A stretch of 64,000 bases of DNA, from contig CAJINV010000007.1 of the NCBI GenBank assembly GCA_905178155.1, positions 584,912-648,911 of the forward strand, in the 5' to 3' direction. Within the stretch, counting starts at the first letter, position 1; each line of letters opens with the position of its first letter. Both the position numbers and the translations under genes were made by a program. This stretch comes from Amoebophrya sp. A120. Lineage: Eukaryota; Sar; Dinophyceae; Syndiniales; Amoebophryaceae. The notes under the pieces are model-generated. The model was not told the origin of the DNA, ran no database searches, and saw only the letters and a program-made list of their open reading frames with translations. Shown here one piece after another: positions 32,109-44,773 of this stretch.

Positions 32109-35100
32109 ATGTCCACGACTTCTTGTCCCGCCGCTGGTTTAGAAGTGCAACCAAGCGGTTCTTCTAGTTCTGCGGCGCGGAAAACCAAAACAACATCATC
32201 ATCTCCACAACCACTCTCCGTCCTCATGTTGTCATTCTTCCTTTCTTCCAACATCTTCTGCTCTCTCATAAACCCAGCGGACGCCGGGCTGTCCATCACG
32301 AAGAGGGCCGCTTCGGCCGGGAAAACGTCGCTCTTCCCCGAGCAGGCGATGCAGCAAAACCGGGACAGTGGGAATGATTATCATCACAATTACATCGAAC
32401 GGCACCTGCTGAGCCCTTTGCGGCAGGAAATCTACGTGGATAGGAAGAATTTAGTGCGGGTCTTAAGGGAGGAGAAAGAGAATGATAGTGCCAACCCAGC
32501 GGAATCTGCACTTCTGCCAAGTAAAAGCGGGAATAATTATACGAATACCAGTCGAGGAGAACTTTCTCTACATCATGATCTCTCGCCAGAACAACTACTA
32601 CAACAATCAGGTTTCAAATACAACAAGCTGACTGCAGAAAACATCCGGGACAGCTACAGTGTCATCCCCCGGTCATTCTTTCCCAACCACCACTTCTTCC
32701 GAGATTTGGATTATCGGAGGAGAGGGCTGGATGATGATGATGATGATAGTGATGATGAACCACACCGCAAAAAGAAGAACTCCATTTTACAAACGCGATT
32801 AAAAAAACTTCGTCGTTTCCGTCGGCAGTTCCGTGACCCCAGGATGAACAAACCACCGACAGAAAAGACTGTCTTCGACGATTTCTGGAGTGTTTTGTTT
32901 CCGGAGGATAGTGGGACAGATCAAGAAACTCAAGAAACCATTACAACTTTCTCGTCCGATCAATCAGCAGCATCAGCATCTTCATCTGGTACAACCAAGA
33001 AAACCCAGTCGAAAACACGAACAAAGCGCTCTCCAACCTCCCGTGAGAAGTGGGAGTTAGAAGAGGAGCAGCACGAGGAGTATTTTTTCACCATTGACGC
33101 CACCAACGCTTTAACCACCGCGGCGTTTTCCTACGATTTCCAAACCCTGGACCGGATGAGCAGACGGGGCAACTCCGAGATTTTGCACTCCGAGGCAAGG
33201 AGACAGGGAAATCCGGCGAAGCTGCTGGCACCGCTGGGGGGACACCGGGAGTACTATGGGTTGCGAGACGTGAGTACTATGGGCCCGATTGTGACGACGA
33301 ATGTGATTCCGCCGTTGGACTTGGAGCTGCAGGGGAATACAATTACAAACGGAAAGTCAAGAACTTCTTCTACATCAACTATTAAGGCATCAACATCATC
33401 TTCATCCCGCAGAACGTCTTCTCGTCCCCCGACTCCAAAATACGTCCGGCGGTCGGTTGGTTCTTTCGTTTTCGGAAAAAGCTTTCCGGAGGGCGTTTTC
33501 ACAGGGGAGTCGCTGCTAGAGCAACTGCGCGTATTTCAAGAGAGTGCAAGGAATTCCGGACAGTCTCGTGGTTCTACTTCTTCTTCCACAAGCAGCACAG
33601 CAGAACATTATCAAGCCTCTCCGTTCACGCCCAAGATGATGCCCCTGCACATCGAGCCTTTGTTCGACCGGAAGACGCTGTACCGGGGCGGATTGCTTCT
33701 CGACTCGGCACAGTGGAAGATCGTTCCGGGGGAGAAATTTGCGGATAAGAGGTTCAAGGAACTCGTGAAAATTGCAACGAAGTACGGATTGCAGTCGACG
33801 AAGGTGTTTGAACAAGGGAACAACAATGAGATGAGCTCCGAGCAGCAGCATGGGTGCAACAGTATCTCCTCTTGCAGTTCCAGAAATACAAGTTCATCGT
33901 CTATGACTGCCGGTGCAGCAGCGGTAGGAAACAAATCGACAAGAATGTTCGCCCCGGACGCGGTCGACCGGGTCACTGCGCTGCTTAAGGGGAAGGAGGA
34001 AGGGGACGGAACGGGTCTTATCTTGGATAGCAATGCTGGCTGGACCAAGCAAATGAAAAAAGCTCTGGACACCCCGGAAGACTACGTGGAGGAAGGACTG
34101 CTTCGTAACTTCCTCGCACCTGCTCCGCCTACGAAAGCAAATGGAAGAGCCGAAAGTTCTGATGCGAACAAGTCTACTACTTTTTCGAAGCAAGGATCCA
34201 TCGGTACAACTGCGCGAGATGTTGAACAGGACAACGCTCCTGCAGGAAGCACTAACAAATACCAGCCGCAATCCGCCGGCGCTGTCGTACTAGAAAAAAT
34301 TTCCGACCTCGCGTTAGAGTTGCGAAACGCCTTGCTCTCGAAGGTGAAAACGAATGCGACGGCGGATGCAGTTGCGGACGACGTCGAGGGGAAAGACACT
34401 GCTAGTGGTCTTACGCAAAAGGAAATAAAGCAGAACAAGAACGCCACGACAACCAGCGAAACTGACGCTACGTCCAACCTGCCGACAGCCGCAAACTTTT
34501 TCGAACCAAGGAGAATGCGGACCCGGAAGTGGAATGAGAAAAGGGCGAAGCGGGAACTGTCGAAGACCACGGGTGTAGCGGTATCGTCCCAAATGTCATG
34601 CAGCACCAGCAATACAAATTCCAATCCGGCAAGCAAACACAAGCAGCCGTCTTGGGAGACTCGCGACTTCCCGTCTTTCTTGTTGCAAAAGGAGATCCAG
34701 GAGCTGTTGCCGAGATTGAGCACTCTGCAGATGCGAAAGGAGGTTTTTAGCAGTGGAAGTGCTACTTCTGCCGCTCAGCACGAGAACAACTTCTACAAAA
34801 CGGAAACCGGGACGAGCAGCACACCACCGCACTTCTTCCAACAAGTTTCCTACTCGCTCGAGTTCCGCACCCCGGTCTTGCTCCAGTCTCTGATCGTCTC
34901 GGGAAACAGCAAACATTTTCAATCCGCCATCGCCTACCTCGATGGCGAGGCGCAGTTTGTGATCCCGTTCCGGCTGATTCTGGATGGAGCAGATGGAAAA
35001 ACTGAAAAGAATCTCTACGACCTTTCCGAATCCACGACCAGTTGGCACGCGATCGACGAGCTCAGGTTTGTGAATGCATATCGCGAGAAAAAAGTGTTAC

Positions 35101-38100
35101 AGTTACACACTCTGATGGGAGACAAGCAAGACAGACAACTTCTGTCATGCAGGAAATGCATGCCAGCCTCATTTCATTCGTGTTTTCCCTTATGGTCTGC
35201 GCATCACAGGTTTTCTTAGCCATGTCGAGCAACTTTGTGATGCAGAAACTCCAACAAATGTGTAATTGTAACACTTTTTTCCTGTGATAATGCAGATGGA
35301 ATCATGAATACGGCAAGTGGTGAAAATGATGCTAGCAAAAATTCCTCGCCGTTGAAAATCCACTACATCGAGGTGGAGCCCGCCGTGGGGTATGAAAGTG
35401 CACAACTCCCTTTCCCCCTCATTTGTGATGCAAAGTGCCAACGCCACCCTTTGCCTTTTGCCACGACTATGCATGACAGATTTTGAGAGCCGAAACAGCA
35501 ACAGAATCGGTCGCCAATTTTTTGTCATGTAGAGCCTGCATCCTTGCCAGAGCTTGTGTTGCTGGGACTGCCATTCAAATGAGGCGGGGGGGGAGTTGTG
35601 CAGCACTCTCATATGGGGTTCGGCGAGCTCAAAACCGGTTCGCAATCGTTTTTGCTGTTCCGGGATTTGCTGCAAAGGAAGTGGGTGGAGGACTGTCAGG
35701 CGATAGTGACTTCTACGCCGGAGAATGAAGTCTCCAGTACCAAGAAAACTGATCCAAAATCTTCCAACCTCATTTCGAGCAAGAAACACGAGAACAAAAC
35801 CAACACTCCACTTCTGAAGAAACGCAACAGAAACGACGACTCCACCTCTGAAGACTCGGAAGATCTGGACCGCTTGGATTCGGACGACAGCACGGATAGC
35901 ATTTCCTCTACTTCCGCAGAGAGCGACGAGGATGCCGAAGCTGTTTTGAAAAGCCGCATGAAAAAAATGAAACCAAAGAACAGGAAAAAGAAGCACAAAA
36001 ACCACACTGGTGCGTCATCAAAAGGAGATCGCTCTACTAGCACAACTGCGGACCCAAATACTGAATCAGCTGGTTCACCGCAAACTAACAAGCCGAAACT
36101 CGAAGTCCCACCCCTTCGCTCCATTTTCCACCTGTTCCACCGCATGTCGGCGCTGGCGAAAATCGCGACTTCCGAGCACAAAACGACTTTCGACAACCTC
36201 CAATTTCGCTTTCAGATAAAAGATTCAACGACAAAAGAAAACAACCAGCACGAAGTAGACAGCACACAGCAACAGCACACGGAACTCATCCCCTTCTACA
36301 ACGAGTACGACATTGCGAACTCTTTAAACAACAAAAACCAGTTTGTCGAGCTGATGATCCTGACCCCGAACGGCGCGATTGACGCGCAACGGGTGGACAA
36401 GCAGGCGAAAAAGTACTTGATTTCCCTCGATTTCGCGCTGAAAAATGGGTACAAGATGCTGCCAGAGAATCTGATGAACAACTACCTGTCCCGGGATTTG
36501 ATACAAAGACAAGCGTTTCTGGTCACGCGGTTCTTCTTTCTGGCGCCTGGTACTTCTTCGGAGCAACACGAGACGAAGCGGAGGAGGGACAACGAATGGG
36601 TAGATTCGGCGCTGGACGCGTTGGAGTTATCCTGTGCAAAGGCATCGTACTCGTACTAATCGCAGTCATGCAAGACAAATTTCTTGTTTAACCTAAGTCA
36701 GCATGACAGATTCCATTTGTCATGCTGAGCGAATTTGTATTGCAGTACTACGAGTACGATACTTTTGCAGTTCATAGGAGTTGGTGGATGACGATTTTGT
36801 CCGTTTCGCGACCGAGATGCAATTTTTGCTCGCACTCTGGGGACGGATGCTGCTGGGCGGTGGTGGGTTTGGGAAGCATGACGAAGGGACGAATAATCCT
36901 CCGGTTATGCAGAATTTCGTCGCTATGTTGGATGACAGTAGCGACGGATTCGCTTTGCCAAGTTTAAGAACTGCTGCTACGCAAGCTGTTTCTAGCGAGG
37001 AGGCTGTAGAGGTGCCACTGCGCGAAGCAGAAACGTCGCATGCTGGTGCGGGAACATCGATACAGCAAGAAGATCAACACCACACGGAGGTAGAGGTAGT
37101 GGAGAAACCACTTCTATCGAATAAAGCGGACGACGAGGTTCTTCTTCTTCCCGTGACTCCGGATGCAGTGTCGGACGAGTCTGCAGCTTCACATGATGAT
37201 CCTGTCGCGGAGCAGCAGTGGGTGCAGACCCATCTCACGTTCGACGAAATCCAAACCGAGGACGAGTTCAACAAGTACGTGCAACGAGAATTTTTCGACA
37301 AACTTGAAAACGGAAATACAAATAACACGATCAGTACAACTTCTAGCATCAAACCAGAACTGCAATTTCTCCCATCCGTCATGAAAGCATCCGACCGACT
37401 TCCGGCCTTCCTTCCCGTGGCAGACGTAGTTTTTGAACCTGAAGAAAGCCATAGCGAAGCAGACCTGCATAATCCGCCCTCTTTGCTGCAACGAGCTACA
37501 AGTTTCCTTTCTGCTACCGTATTTGGACGAACAAGCGCTCCAACCCAAATTATCCACCCGCTGGAGATCTCCCTGGCTAACGGCGCGAAATTGGACATGT
37601 TTGATGTCGCAATGCGTTCCCCACAGTACTTCTTCGACGAGACTCTGTGGGCAGTGGAAGCAAATTTGGGCCTCGATGACGCGGTCAAATTGGAACTGAT
37701 ACAGCCCTTGAAGATGGAACAAAATAAGACAGCAGCTGCAGAAGGCCGCGAGAAAGAACATCAGAAAGAACTCTACAAGATTGCGTGTTTGAAGCCGGTG
37801 TTCGAAATTGAGGCGGACAAAACGCAGCGGTACACGCTCGAGGTGATCATCTTGGACTTTTTTCAGTTCGACCATGAAACCGGGCCGGGCAATGCAAATC
37901 CTTGTTTTCGTCATGGTCATGCAGAAGCAGCGACTGTGACCGCGACACCCACGGCAGCAGCTCCGGTTGTAGCGGTGCCGCCGCTTCTAGACGGTGGTCA
38001 TTTGATGAACGACTTGTTTATTTCCGATGGTGGAAGTGATGTTTCTTCGGTCGAAGACGATCCGGTGAGGAGGACGCAGACTTCGTCCAACGACGTGCCT

Positions 38101-41100
38101 ATCGCTATTGATGTCGTGGCGCAAGATGCAGTGGAGCGACATTCACGATCTCCAACGGCGCCGACCATGGCTGGGAGATTTCTTTCTGAACAGGCTGCGA
38201 TGAAACTTGGCGAGCAAGAATCTGGTGGCGCGATCCCTTCAGTGCCTCTAGCGAAGAAGAGGGCCATGCACGAATTGCATGAGCAGCATGACTTTCAAGA
38301 AGAAGACCACTCTACGGCTCCACTCGAGGCCGCACCGCTTCTGGCGAAGCGTCATGCAGCTACAAAAGAAGCCGCGGCGTCCCCGGATGCACGAAGCAAA
38401 GCGGCGAATCAAAACTACGGCAAGCAGGGTGACAGTACGACTTCATCTCCCAGCTTGGCAGCCACGCCGGGTTCATCTCCACAGGTCGTGGGGCGGTCGG
38501 GTCGCCGGAGTACCAAGGGGAAGACAGCTACTAGTGAATCGACGGAAAAACAAGAAGCTCCGTCGCGACAGCAGGAGCAAACATCTGGAGTTCTTGAACA
38601 AGTAGAAGGATTTTTGTCAGGCCAAAAGCTGCCGACATCAACCTCGTCCCCACCTTCCATTTCCACCGGAAAGAAGAACACACCACCAAAGATATCAAGT
38701 GCAAAAATGTCTGGGTCTGGAAGATCGCAACTTGGCATGCTGTTTTTGCACGCTAAAAAAAGTATTGCATGACCAGCATTGTGCTACACGGACAGGGCAT
38801 TTCTCATGCGGAAGGTGCATCAGGAAGCCCGCTAAAGGTCTGCGATGCTAGGTCATGCATTACAGGCATGATAGGCCATGAGAAATATGCATGAAAAATC
38901 TTGCACTCTTCCAGACCCAGACATTTTTGCATTTGATAAAAGAAAAGGGTGCACTACTTCGACCTGCTGACAGACACTCCCGCCCATCTCCTGATCTTTC
39001 TCGCACAAGAATTCCCCGCGACTTTTATCACCGACGAGGTTCTCCAGAATCTGAAAGCGGCGAAGGAGAAAAACCTTTCTCTCAGTCCGATTTTGGAGAA
39101 CGTGGAGCTGCAAGACCAGTTAGAACAATTCGGGCCGGACGGTTCGGAATTCGGGATTTGGACGGTAATCGAAAAGTGGGTAACCAACCGGTTTCAGAAA
39201 TTGGATTCGCTCGCGAGAAAACTGGTCGTGAAGCGGGTGAGCGCGCCGGTAGCTAGTTCGGAAAAGGTTTCGGCTGTAGAACACTGGATGATCAAGGTGA
39301 ATGAGGTTTTTGATAAGACGCTGAAAGTGGACCCGAAGTTGGTCGAGATGTTTCGGAGGGCAGCAGGAGGGGATCTGCAGCAGCAGCAGCAAAAACTGCC
39401 CATGAACAAGACTTCTGCAGTACAAGTAGGTGCTGCACCCACGAAACCCGCGGCATCCACCTCTACCTCGTCTTCGCCAGTAGAACTCCAGCAGCTGCAA
39501 GCAGAGCCAGCATCAGCTGCAGTGGAGCCTCCAGTGCAAGACGCAGCTACAGCTGTTTTCCCGAGAAGTAGTGAAGTAGAGACGCCAATTGCAGGGACAA
39601 AAGAACAGCTTGAAGACCACTTGGTGCCTGCAATCAACAAGAAGAACCCAGCGGTTCTTCAACTAGAGCCGCAACATTCCGTGTCCGCCCATCTTCCGCA
39701 AGAAAAACGACCATCAACATCGCAGGAGCTCTTAATCCTCCCGCGAACGGAAAACTTCAAAATTGTTCCCGCAGTGGAGATTATGCAGCGGTGGCTGTAT
39801 GCGATTGTTGCAGATGAAGCGGATTTATCAAATGCAAAAATGTCTGGGTCTGGGAGATTGCGAGATTTGTCATGCTAGTCTGGCATGACTCTGAACTCTG
39901 TGCTGTATGGCCGTTAAGAGCTCCTCTGCCCTGTCATGCAAAAACGCAGTTTCTCATGCGGAGTACGCAACTCAGAACCATGGAAAAAACTTGTCATGCT
40001 TGGCAGCGCATTACACTGAGTTCACTACTCCCTCTCTTGCGTCACAAGTTTGTTCCAGACCCAGACATTTTTGCAATTGATAGGATTTGGATGCGATCGA
40101 CGAGGAGTTTGGCGAAGAAGGGGAAGAACAGCAACCTGTTGTCACGAAGTTTCAGCAGGATGCAGGAAGCATCAACGAAGGCGGAAATGAACCTGGGGAG
40201 GTCGGGCAGAACACAATGGCTGCACAAAGTTCTGTCATTCAGAAAACAGCTCTACGTCTACAAGAAGAAGCTCACGACCTCGACGATGATGAGGATGGCA
40301 AAACCAGCCGTGCCAAAATGGCCCAAAACATCCAGGAGATCCTCGCGGAAGAGGATGAAAGCAATACCGAGCCACTACTGTACACTGCAAATCTGCCGGA
40401 ACAAGCAACTGCGACAGTGGTTCCAGAGGATTTTCCTCTACCTGAGGTGACTACAGATCCTGAGGTTTTTGATACTGCTTCTACTGTTCCCGAAAGTGCA
40501 GCTTCTCTTTCGTCCTTGTTCTATGATGAGCTTGGCGCAATAGTAGATGTCGGACCGGATCCTGTTGCTGCGTCGAACAACAGCATCAACCAACAGCACA
40601 CAGAAATTCCCCCAGCAACAACATCTACTCCTACACCGCAAAGATTTCGAAACGGGAGGCGGGTAAAAACCCTGGACGAAATCATGCGGATGGACAACGA
40701 TGGGGTGCATATCAAATGTAAAAATGTCTGGGTCTGGAAGATTGAAACTTGTCATGCTAAATCCGAATAATGCAAAAATCTGTGTTGCATGAGTGCCAAA
40801 AGCTGTCCACTTTCGACCAAGTTGGGCGGGAGTTTCTCATGCGGGCTAGGCATGGTAGAGACCTCACAGACTCTGTCATGCTAGGTCCTGCATTCCAGAC
40901 CTCATGGGTCATGGAAAATCTGCATGACAAACCTCGCAATCTTCCAGACCCAGACATTTTTGCAGTTGATACTGCAGGACTACATGCAACACCCCGACGA
41001 CCCGTCTGGCTTCGACTTCCAGCGAGGGGCCGATTTAACAAAGGTCGGAGAGGACGCATTGGAAGTAGCGCAGGTGGGAGCAACAGGAACAAGGAAAATA

Positions 41101-42992
41101 AATTTCGCTGCAGTGGAGATGAACGGAACTACGATACTGGGTGGAGCAGGACACCAAGGGGCCGCGGGTTTGAAAATACCAGCAGGAGCAGCATCAACAA
41201 GAGCTACGGGCGGCATTCTTTCTTCGGCAGCACCGGCGGTACCAGCAGGGTCGTCCACCTGGATCATACCGCAAGCACCACCGGAAGAATTTCCAAACCT
41301 GCAGGCGGGTGACGATCAACTACAGTTGGACCAGGAAATCGAGGACGAACTGCAGTACCAGCAAGACTTGTTGATGCGACTGGTTGAGGAAGACAAAGCC
41401 AGAGATGCGGAACTAGCTAGACATCAAAACGGGGAAGAAGAAGTCCTTGTGCAGCAAGCGGTACAACATGAACAGGAGGTTCATCTTCCGACGGCAGGAG
41501 TGGATCATCCCCCGCAGACTGCAGCAGAACCCGCGGCTGGTGCACCTTCAGATTCACTCCCTCTAGATGTTCTGAAACGACCTCAGCCTCCTGCAGAAGT
41601 CGAAATTTCATTCGAGGCGCCTCCAACAAATACCAGGTTCGAGCACGAAGATTTACGGCATCCAGATCTGGACGATCTAGTGGGGCGAGATGAGGATGAA
41701 GAACATGATGGTGCAGTAACGACCCCAGATGTATCAAATGCGGGTCGAAATCCTTCTCCTTCACCCCTCTTCACGGCTGCGGAGTTGCACTGGCTCCTGC
41801 GACCGATGGCGTACGGAAAAAATGATCCGCCACCACGACCTGGTCGTTATGCAGCTGCGGGGGAATCCGAATCAGAAGCTAGTAGAAATGCAACACTCAG
41901 TACAACTTCTTCGGCTTCCGAAATAACGGAGAAGCGAAAAGAAGGATCCGAGAGGGAGGTCGCTCTGGAAGTAACAGCAAACGGCACCACCTCAAATTAT
42001 TCATCTGCGCAAAAGAAAGAACTCGAGCAACAACTGCGGAAGTTGCTGCCAGACGTACAACTTGAAGATGGCGCAACCACGACTCCAGAGCCGGAGCAGC
42101 TCGTGGACCAGAACCCAGGAGATGACATTGCGGCCAGTAGTTCACCACCTACAGTGCCGGAAGCAGGCAGCAGAAATCACCCACTGCCTGTAGTTGTGAA
42201 CAAAACTACTGCGTCAACATCATCCCGAGAACAGCAAGTAGAACCTGCAGACACCCTCCTCCCCTGGCCGTCCCACCCGAACGACCAGGAGGCCGCGAAG
42301 TGGGGGAGAGCCGGGCGGAGACGCGGAAACAAGAATCCTGGAGGGCCGGAGGTGAAGAAGAAAATTTTAGTTTTTCCAGCAGTGGACTTCTCCAGAGTGC
42401 AGAACAACAAGAATACGAAGATATCGAGTTTGTTTTTCCGGTTTGTCTCATACAAAAAGCTCCTACAATATGACAGTGCACAACTCCCCCTCCCCCTCAT
42501 TTGTGATGCAAAATACCTAATTTACTCCTTGGCTCGTGGCCTTGTTTGCATGACAAGTTCTGGCAGCCCAAATAGCACAGACCTCCAGTCCATGTGAATT
42601 TGTCATGCGAAACCTGTATTCTTGCTAACGCTTGTATTGCTGTTCATGCAATACAAATGAGGGGGAGGGGAGTTGTGCACTGTCATATACAAGTGGTTGT
42701 TTCCTGCTTTGCGGCGGTGTACCGGCGAGACGGGTTGTCGATAAACAATCGGGTGGAGAATGAGGTTGATAGCAGCAAAAATGGGAACAATATCAGAAAG
42801 AAAAGCAACGACATCAAACCCGAAGCTCAAGACATGCAGCTCCACATTTACACAACCGACGGTGAGCTGCAATTCGTGTACTCTTCGCAGCAGATGCTCA
42901 AGATGCGCGAGAACTATTTTCCCGAATTACTTCTAACTTTGTGGCAACAAACTTACGACTTTCTGCGGTATGTGAAGTTGAATGAACAATGA
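32109..42992 (+). CDS. Giant secretory protein, 3093 aa, eight exons
   Basis: Exons: 32109-35078, 35295-35390, 35619-36627, 36782-38692, 38944-39825, 40088-40709, 40977-42468 and 42693-42992. They sum to 9282 nt, an exact multiple of three. A hydrophobic stretch at about residues 38-60 (LSVLMLSFFLSSNIFCSL) suggests signal-peptide or signal-anchor entry to the secretory pathway. A basic block follows (RLKKLRRFRRQFRDPR). A beta-rich segment near residues 910-1030 (VSYSLEFRTPVLLQSLIVSG, then LRFVNADG and IHYIEVEPAVGFGELKTGS) could be a galactose-binding-like sandwich; that is a guess. Later parts alternate folded patches (FVELMILTPNGAIDAQRVDK; FPATFITDEVLQNL) with acidic, Ser/Glu-rich linkers. 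The C terminus (YFPELLLTLWQQTYDFLRY) looks structured. Family and function not recognised. Confidence 0.78.
35079..35289. mobile_element. Intronic TIR element, family B
   Basis: 211 bp, TATCGCGAGAAAAAAGTG to CCTGTGATA, flanked by ATGCA (35074-35078, 35290-35294). Removal joins LRFVNA to DGIMNT. Close match to the copy at 8583, same orientation. Confidence 0.95.
35391..35613. mobile_element. Intronic TIR element, family F
   Basis: 223 bp, TATGAAAGTGCACAACTCCC to GCACTCTCATA, flanked by TGGGG (35386-35390, 35614-35618). Removal joins EPAVG to FGELKT. Confidence 0.94.
36628..36776. mobile_element. Intronic TIR element, family D
   Basis: 149 bp, TATCCTGTGCAAAGG to GCAGTTCATA, flanked by GGAGT (36623-36627, 36777-36781). 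Removal joins LDALE to LVDDDF. Confidence 0.94.
38693..38938. mobile_element. Intronic TIR element, family A
   Basis: 246 bp, TATCAAGTGC to GCATTTGATA, flanked by AAAGA (38688-38692, 38939-38943). Removal joins NTPPK to KRVHYF. Confidence 0.95.
39826..40082. mobile_element. Intronic TIR element, family A
   Basis: 257 bp, TATCAAATGC to GCAATTGATA, flanked by GGATT (39821-39825, 40083-40087). Removal joins VADEAD to LDAIDE. Confidence 0.95.
40710..40971. mobile_element. Intronic TIR element, family A
   Basis: 262 bp, TATCAAATGT to GCAGTTGATA, flanks GTGCA/CTGCA. Removal joins DNDGV to QDYMQH. Confidence 0.92.
42469..42687. mobile_element. Intronic TIR element, family F
   Basis: 219 bp, TATGACAGTGC to GCACTGTCATA, near-perfect TIR GTGCACAACTCCCCCTCCC, flanked by TACAA (42464-42468, 42688-42692). 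Removal joins YKKLLQ to VVVSCF. Confidence 0.95.
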
Positions 42993-44773
42993 AAAAACAA
43001 AGAAATTGATGAGGAACAAGGTAAAGGTCCAAGTACTAGGTTTCATACAAAAAAATCTTCGCAACGTTTTACTTTTAGCAGTTGATACCTTTTTAGTTTT
43101 TATTGTACCAAACCCCAAACGAATCAATCAGCAGAATCATAGCTCGGGCGTACCACGGGGGAAAATTAACGGCTCGACAATTGTACTCGACAACATGTTG
43201 TAAAATGAACTTCTTTGCGTTTGCCAGTGAAAAACAGTTCGCAAGAAATCAAAACTAAAGCGTATCCGCAACCAACCTGTATAATTTAGACAGTTAATCA
43301 ATCTTCTATCGTGTGAGTATCTTATCTCACGCGGCACGAAAACGGACGGAGGTTCGTAGTCGTAGTCGTGTGCGACCTATGCCAGACAGCATTTCGGCGT
43401 GAAGTTTCACAAGTTTCGCTTTCAGAAGTATCGCTTTTCTACGCGGTTTGAGCAAGAACTGATACTAAACCTTTCCTCCAAGCTGACAAATGAGCTCACA
43501 TTTTACAGTTTCTCACTTTATTCCCCCACAAAAACCAACTCAATTTTATACAAGATGCTCGTCAATTTTACAAACTAGAATCCGAATAAAAATACACTCT
43601 GAAAGTAAACTCTGCTCAGAAGGTTTTAGACATGCCTTGCTAGGGGTCTACTTTTACCGGGGCCGCTTGATAAAATTGAAGATCCTCTACTGCGCAGTCC
43701 CTTCATTGCTCGTTCACGGTGGAGCACAACAAGACTTGTGCCTGCAGTTTGAGCTTTTATTTTGGACTAGTCTAAAAAGAAAAACCGTTGTACTAATACT
43801 GGAAGTTTAATAGCGAGATAAATGACAAAGACGAAGGAGTGACGTACTCACACTGTAGCAGTATCTTCATGAAAATCTTCGTCTAGACAGAATGACAAAC
43901 TGTACTGACAAGCTAAGTGGTACTGACTTACCCCCTTCTTCTTCTACCCCTTAAACAAGCTGTAAATCTGTATATCCTGTTCTTTCATCACTTGTTGAGC
44001 TACGGACTTGAAAAAAATGCCGAAGAACCCAGCTGAGAACTTGTTGTGAGCAATTGTACCGAAATAATTTTCAGCGATGAAAATTTCCACTATGCTGCAT
44101 TGTAGACCGTGCTTCTAGCTACAAAAGCATCATTCCTGATTTGATCTTACGAACGAACGATGATGTTGAGACCCTTCGAGAAGAAGGGAAGACTTCGAAT
44201 GAAAACTGGAGCTAGTACCATGTTGCAAAAAGTTGTCCGAAGGATTTCGTCGAAACCAGCTGTAAAGCACCGAAGTTTCTGCAGCTACTTTTTCCCTCGC
44301 AGAGAACTCGCTAGTCAGCCACCGTGACAACTTTGGGGCGGATTGTTCTATGAAAATTTAGTGGCGCATATAATTGCCGCAGGTACTGAATCTGAATTCT
44401 GAAGATCAAGATTCTCATGAGCAGCTTTGTTGCAGCTGCAGGTTCGAAAGAGCGCGATGAAACGAGCGGAGATATTGAAGGTTGTCTTCTCCTGCTGGAG
44501 CGGAGGACTCATTTGCATAGGAAATAGAGCAAGACGGGGACGAGGTAGGAGCGAAAAATCTCACGAGGTACTAATTATTAAGGCCACGACGGGCGGGCTT
44601 GTAGTTCATTCGTGGATAGAGATGACCACGAGCAGAGTGAACTACAAAAGCAGACGCAATAACTACACCTTGTTGCGGAACAAAATGACGTAACATCAGG
44701 AAAAAATGACGTAAAAGAGAGTTGCCTTCTCTTCCGACGAAAACCGCAGCAGCACCCCGCGGACGCTGCCGCA
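42993..44773. other. Intergenic, 1.8 kb
   Basis: Short AT-rich frames only (for example 43490-43810 on the + strand), with no domain, element or RNA gene recognised. Confidence 0.5.

Noticed and set aside
39840-39880. Repeated peptide KMSGSGR and its complement DPDIF in many short frames
   Set aside because: They are translations of the family A inverted repeat, found in every A copy on both strands, not a protein motif.
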